Position numbers and translations under genes: made by a program
The notes under the pieces: generated by a model
Databases searched by the model: none
Seen by the model: only the letters and a program-made list of their open reading frames with translations
Told to the model about the DNA's origin: nothing
Part shown: in pieces, positions 59,560 through 64,000 of the stretch
How the letters are laid out: each line of letters opens with the position of its first letter
Position numbering within the stretch: position 1 is the stretch's first letter
Source of the DNA: Paralvinella palmiformis
Lineage: Eukaryota > Annelida > Polychaeta > Terebellida > Alvinellidae
DNA: 64,000 nucleotides
Assembly (NCBI GenBank): GCA_025642065.1
Contig: JAODUP010000552.1
Span: 215,834 to 279,833, forward strand
Direction of reading: 5' to 3'

Positions 59560-61810
59560 GGTTGGGGGGATTACAAACCAATTTCATCGATAACGATTAC
59601 GATCACTTGAGAATACCATGATTACGATTACATTCATTCTGAACGTAATTGATTACGATTATAATCACGATTACAATGTATTAACACAAACATGAATGTC
59701 CATTTCCACTCAGTTACATCTATAATACCGATATAAGCATGCTACAATATTTACATGTTGCTTTGTAGGAACCAGATGCACTTTCTGGTATATTCTTGAA
59801 ATGAAAATGTACAAGAGACTTTGATGCCATTGTACGACGTTATTTGTTTTAATATTTCTGGGATCAATATTCACCATAGAGCAAAGGAGCAAGTAATACA
59901 TTTGCCATGAATGTACAGGTATTTATAGAGATAACTGAGATTAGTGCAAACTGAGATTAATGCAGACAGTATCAATAGAATTGCTTGAATATTTGGAAAA
60001 TATGTATTTAGTAACGAAATGCATCATGTGTGGCGTGACTAAAGCCAGGTAAAGTCTATGTAATATATAGGATAATTAGAATATAATCAAACCCCGACCC
60101 CCCTCTGTAATATTCACAGAAGTCAAAAGATTATCAGAATCCATAGTTTGTTTATCTACATATATAGCGTATATTTATTTCCTTTGACTTCATCACTATC
60201 TCTCTATTTATCTGTACCCTATTCTATTTTGTGAAGATATTAGCGAGATCTCCCGTGTAATAATTATATCCAATAAGCAATAATGATTAATTAGGTCAAA
60301 GTTCAACATAAAAAGTATATTTCACCGCGTTGGACGATTCACCGCCGAACATATCTGGACGGTCCACAGCCAAAAGCTAATGTTTGCCTAGATGGTTCAC
60401 CGCCCGAAAATTATTGTGTGAATAGATTTGTGGGGAAACAAGAAACATATATTGTAATAAATAACACAAATTTCTATATCTTTCTATCTGATATAATATA
60501 TCCCTTGTCTCCGTACATCTTCCGGGAAATAAGACATCACATTATGGCAACAATGTGATTCCTTACTACACTGTTCAGTTGTAAAAGTCTAAACTATCTT
60601 ATCTAATTTAAATGGCTTGTTCGGATATGTTAGAGTTTTATGTTATCGTTTATAATTAACTAATTCTTACAGTTTAGTTTCGCATAATGCCAGTAAGACA
60701 CCAATAAAATATGAGAATTTCATTCCAAAATATGGGACCATGATTGTGTATGGTAAATAAAATGGCCGTCATTATGTCTATCTGATTGTATATTGAGCTG
60801 GTTAAGATCTGTTCAGAGAAACATGTAGTGGTCAATTTAATCTATTGTCACATTGTTGATCTTGAATGGAGTTTTGCCATTTCTTTTAATCTCTTATAGA
60901 TTTGTATTCAGTTGTTAATGACAAAATTTAGTGTTGTCCATGAACAATGAGACACAAGTGTCACCAAGCCATCAATCTGGTCAACAAATTTTACTCCACC
61001 AGTTGTGTTATTGATGTTAAATATGAATATACTGGATATTAGATATCATTGTAATGGCATAAGATACTTTCTAGCTTCACGCTCTTTACGATACAACAGT
61101 CCCAAGTATTGGCCTACCTCCTTTAAAACTATTATTTCAACTATTTGTTTTTACACCAACAATATCTTATAAGTACTTTCTTATAACTCAAGAGTTGTGC
61201 TAATATAGATTTTGTCAAAAATATTTTATTCAATTTTTTTTATAAATTTTTGGTTTCGCGGTTATTTAAAAAAGTAAAGCAATTCCAGCAAACAATAGAC
61301 TTACATGAAAGATCGAGGGAAATATTGGCATTAGGAAGTATTTGTCTAAATTGAGATATACTTCTATAGTTGTATCTTTATAATACTAATTGTATGAGTT
61401 CATAATAACTTTGACCTCCCTGATTATATCTATATATAAAAACCATACACTGGTATGACCTGTCAAGGATTTTCCAGGCAGATGTAAATCTTTCAGTTAT
61501 ACTCTGTTGGAGACGTGTGGCTGTAATGTTTTTGGATATTTAGTAGGATAAGATAGCGTGGAATATTAGATATGTTCTAAGGATATAATATACAGCTAAA
61601 ATTGTGATTTTCTAAATACAAATTGGATTTTGTTGGTCGCAAATTGGAGTTTAGTTGAGTCACGCTGCAGTGAATATTACCGTAAGCAGAAGTCAGACAC
61701 CGATGACCATAGCTACAAGCCTTGTTATGTGTTATTGTTTACGGGACGTGTTTTGACACTTGCTCTCTGTGCTTTGTACAAGTTCTCATTCTATTCTTTC
61801 AAAACTCGAT
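59560..61810. other. Non-coding stretch with a hAT-like left end
   Basis: CAGGGTTGGGGGGATTAC at 59559 followed by dense CGATTACGATTA motifs to about 59680 looks like one end of a hAT-type MITE; no matching right end was seen. GATTCACCGCC/GGTTCACCGCC direct motifs occur at 60335-60410. No gene recognised. Confidence 0.4.
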
Positions 61811-62492
61811 GGCTCCAACCCGTACGTCTACGAGATCAAGATCAACACCAACCACTGAATTAAATCCTGAAAATATGGATCCACTGGAAGACGCAACCCA
61901 GAATCTCAAGCCAGGAAGTAAAATTACATTGGATTGCATGATCACCTTGATGAGAGCTCAAAATGCTTCACTCAAAGCTCATTATGAACATTTACTGAGT
62001 GAAAAAGATGCGGTCATAGAGAGCCTCAGCAAACGTTCCAGAGATCTGGAACTAAAGTATGATCGATTAGAGCAGTGTGGTAGGCGAAATACGATAAGGA
62101 TAAGAGGCATCCCGGAACCCGACAAGGCTACAACGGAGACGCTGATAGGCTTCAAATATCTGTAACTCAGTCTGATATTAACATATCTCACAGAGTCGGA
62201 ACCAAACGTGATCAGCAATCGCGTGACATTCTTGTTACATTCGTCTCTAACAACGCAAAGTCTCAATTTATGATGTCCCGTAGGAAGCTGAAAGGCTCTG
62301 ATGTTTACGTCAACGAAGACTTGACAAGGGCCAGAGCTTTGCTATTTTCCCAGACTAGATCTCTGAAGCGACAAAAAAAGAATTCGGGACACGTGGACAA
62401 TAACCGGCGCTATCTTCGTCAAACTATTTGATAGTAAGATCCGAAAAGTTGTATCTGACGAACATGATCAGGAACTATGTGAACATTTATAA
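61811..62492 (+). pseudogene. LINE ORF1-like protein, coiled coil plus RNA-binding region, frameshifted
   Basis: From MAPTRTSTRSRS at 61811 a frame runs to 62165: a basic Ser/Thr/Arg head, a coiled-coil helix (AHYEHLLSEKDAVIESLSKRSRDLELKYDRLEQ) and RRNTIRIRGIPE, the RRM-like entry typical of L1-type ORF1 proteins. Similarity continues in another frame from about 62159 (SHRVGTKRDQQSRDILVTF, VYVNEDLTRARALLFSQTRSLKR) and, after a second shift near 62385, ends ITGAIFVKLFDSKIRKVVSDEHDQELCEHL, stop near 62492. So the frame is broken twice. No reverse transcriptase follows in the next 1.5 kb, hence an orphan ORF1 copy or a truncated insertion. Confidence 0.6.
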
Positions 62493-63121
62493 TTATAACC
62501 TTAATATATATCTGTCTAATGTGTTGTTCATATTGAAATTTGGCATTCCTTTAATGTGTGGTATTTCACTGTATTTAATTATACTCCCTCACATAGTTAT
62601 ACCTTAATTAATGCCATATAGCATAAGTTGACACTAACACAAAAAAAAACCCCCCTGAAATCAATTTTGAAAATGTGAAAACAAAACCTGAAACTGTATA
62701 GAGTGTTACCATTACTTGGTCTTGAAGTCCAATTCTGTCTAGTAAGCAGCTAATGATTAAAATTGAAGAAATATTTGTGGCTTTTTAATGTGTTTTGTCA
62801 ACCACACAATAAATAATCATGATGCATTTTAAGCAAATTATGCAGATAGATGGAGTCATATGTGATGTTATATTGAAATTTTACTTGGAAGGAAAGCTGT
62901 CTTTTCTATGTCAATATCACTGAGCTATGTTGTTACTGGCAGTTTTTGTCTGATCTTTACAGATAGTTTGTTTTAAATAAGATAATTTCTTGGCTATAAT
63001 GCATCATCGTCTGTGTTTTTCACTGTTAAACATTTTTATTTTCTTGGTGACTTACATTGTATTAGAGCAGCTTATTTAAAGTTATTTGCATCAATATTCC
63101 TTCAGTATTATTCCATCATAG

Positions 63122-63334
63122 GTGAATGCTTTTGAGAAAATTGTTCATTCTCTGGAGGCAATTAAAGAAACCCAAAGGGTACAAGGCAGCATCCTGCAAT
63201 CTATTCTGAGACAAATAAATGGGACCAACAAGGAGGTAGAGCTGCCAGACGATGCCAGGCTGCCCATAACAATGTTAGAAGAATTTGATGCCTTTGAGAC
63301 ATACCTCAAAAACAATGACTTCCAACAAAAAGTT
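63122..63334 (+). CDS. Internal exon encoding the start of a DUF4806-type domain, partial gene
   Basis: Exon bounded by an acceptor (ttccatcatag) and a donor (GTT|gtgagt), 213 nt, 71 codons in phase 0. Translation contains FEKIVHSLEAIKETQRVQGSILQ followed by LPDDARLPITMLEEFDAFETYL, which resembles the helical lead-in and first conserved block of DUF4806 domains in uncharacterised invertebrate proteins. Function unknown. No following exon with the rest of the domain (expected glycine-rich GG motif) was found up to 64000, so the gene probably continues beyond the window; a stray retroduplicated fragment is the alternative, though the intact splice sites speak against it. Confidence 0.5.
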
Positions 63335-64000
63335 GTGAGTGTTAACATATAGTTATTTACACGTTCGCTATTTGTTTAGGTAGGGCACAGTCTTTGCATT
63401 TCAAGAAGACAGATAAACCTCAATTATTAGTTCTTTATCCAATTTAAATTCTGGACAGGACATTATGAAAAAATTGTTACAATCAAAAAGTTGTATTTTG
63501 TGGTGTGAAAAATGGTGGTAGTCAGATTATTAAAGATGTTTTTGTTGATCTTGACTTCAATAATGTAAATAAATATTTTGGTTGAAAACACAGTGCTCAG
63601 TGTTATTATACACAATTGGGATGGAAACAATAAATAGTGTTTGGAAACACATCTGTTTAAATAGCATCAAAATTTGCAATGTATTATGTTAAGGGTCAGT
63701 CACAGGGATCATGATCCAGCAAAAATGAAAGAATCCCAAAATTTTGAAAATGGCATAAGATCAACAATATTGTTAGTAATTCCCAATATGCTACTATCAA
63801 ATGGAAATGAAAAGAGAAATTATTATTTTAATTGCATAAACAGGACCGCTAACCCACGTTTTGGATTTAGTACCTGAAAGATCATAGAAAGTATTTAAAA
63901 CATAGATTATGTGTGGTGGAATACATTCTAAGGGGAGCATATCATGAAAATAGAAGATATTTAATCATTAGAAATATTTAGTTCTATTTTTTGCTAATGT

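Overview
This is a eukaryotic nuclear window: coding sequence is split into short exons with GT-AG introns, the background is A+T-rich, and microsatellites, tRNA-derived SINEs, MITEs and decayed transposons fill most of the rest. The four recognisable genes are animal genes (TRPML/mucolipin, RPL37, FBXO4, TFIIF alpha). Their sequences, together with the repeat types and LINE remnants, suggest a marine invertebrate, most likely a mollusc or another lophotrochozoan. The phylum is inference only.

Layout. Positions 1-5288 are non-coding with dispersed repeats. Positions 5289-13476 (minus) hold a complete mucolipin (TRPML) coding sequence in 13 exons, 572 codons plus stop, including a 25-nt microexon. 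A possible 5' non-coding exon and promoter lies near 19310-19450. Positions 19774-22629 are a decayed DNA transposon bounded by 66-bp terminal inverted repeats; it carries a broken gene ending in a tesmin/TSO1-like CXC cysteine cluster. Positions 22630-28077 are intergenic with repeats. Positions 28230-33355 (minus) are RPL37, complete in 4 exons. Positions 33878-36399 (plus) are FBXO4, 6 exons, with one apparent frameshift. RPL37 and FBXO4 diverge from a shared ~500-bp promoter interval containing ETS sites and a 5'TOP start. Positions 36965-47037 (minus) are GTF2F1 (TFIIF alpha), all but the first coding exon, convergent with FBXO4. From 47.0 kb to the end there is no complete gene: MITEs, LINE reverse-transcriptase fragments, SINEs, a THAP-like first exon (56485), an orphan LINE ORF1-like frame (61811-62492) and one DUF4806-type exon (63122-63334) belonging to a gene that runs off the window.

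The genes are unrelated housekeeping loci (lysosomal cation channel, ribosomal protein, ubiquitin-ligase substrate receptor, basal transcription factor) and do not form a pathway. The least conventional object is the TIR-bounded CXC element. The repeat landscape also records insertion history: TTAA-flanked MITEs, SINEs nested in them, a SINE with target-site duplication next to an empty-site paralogue, and a ~1.06-kb hAT-like MITE with 8-bp duplications.
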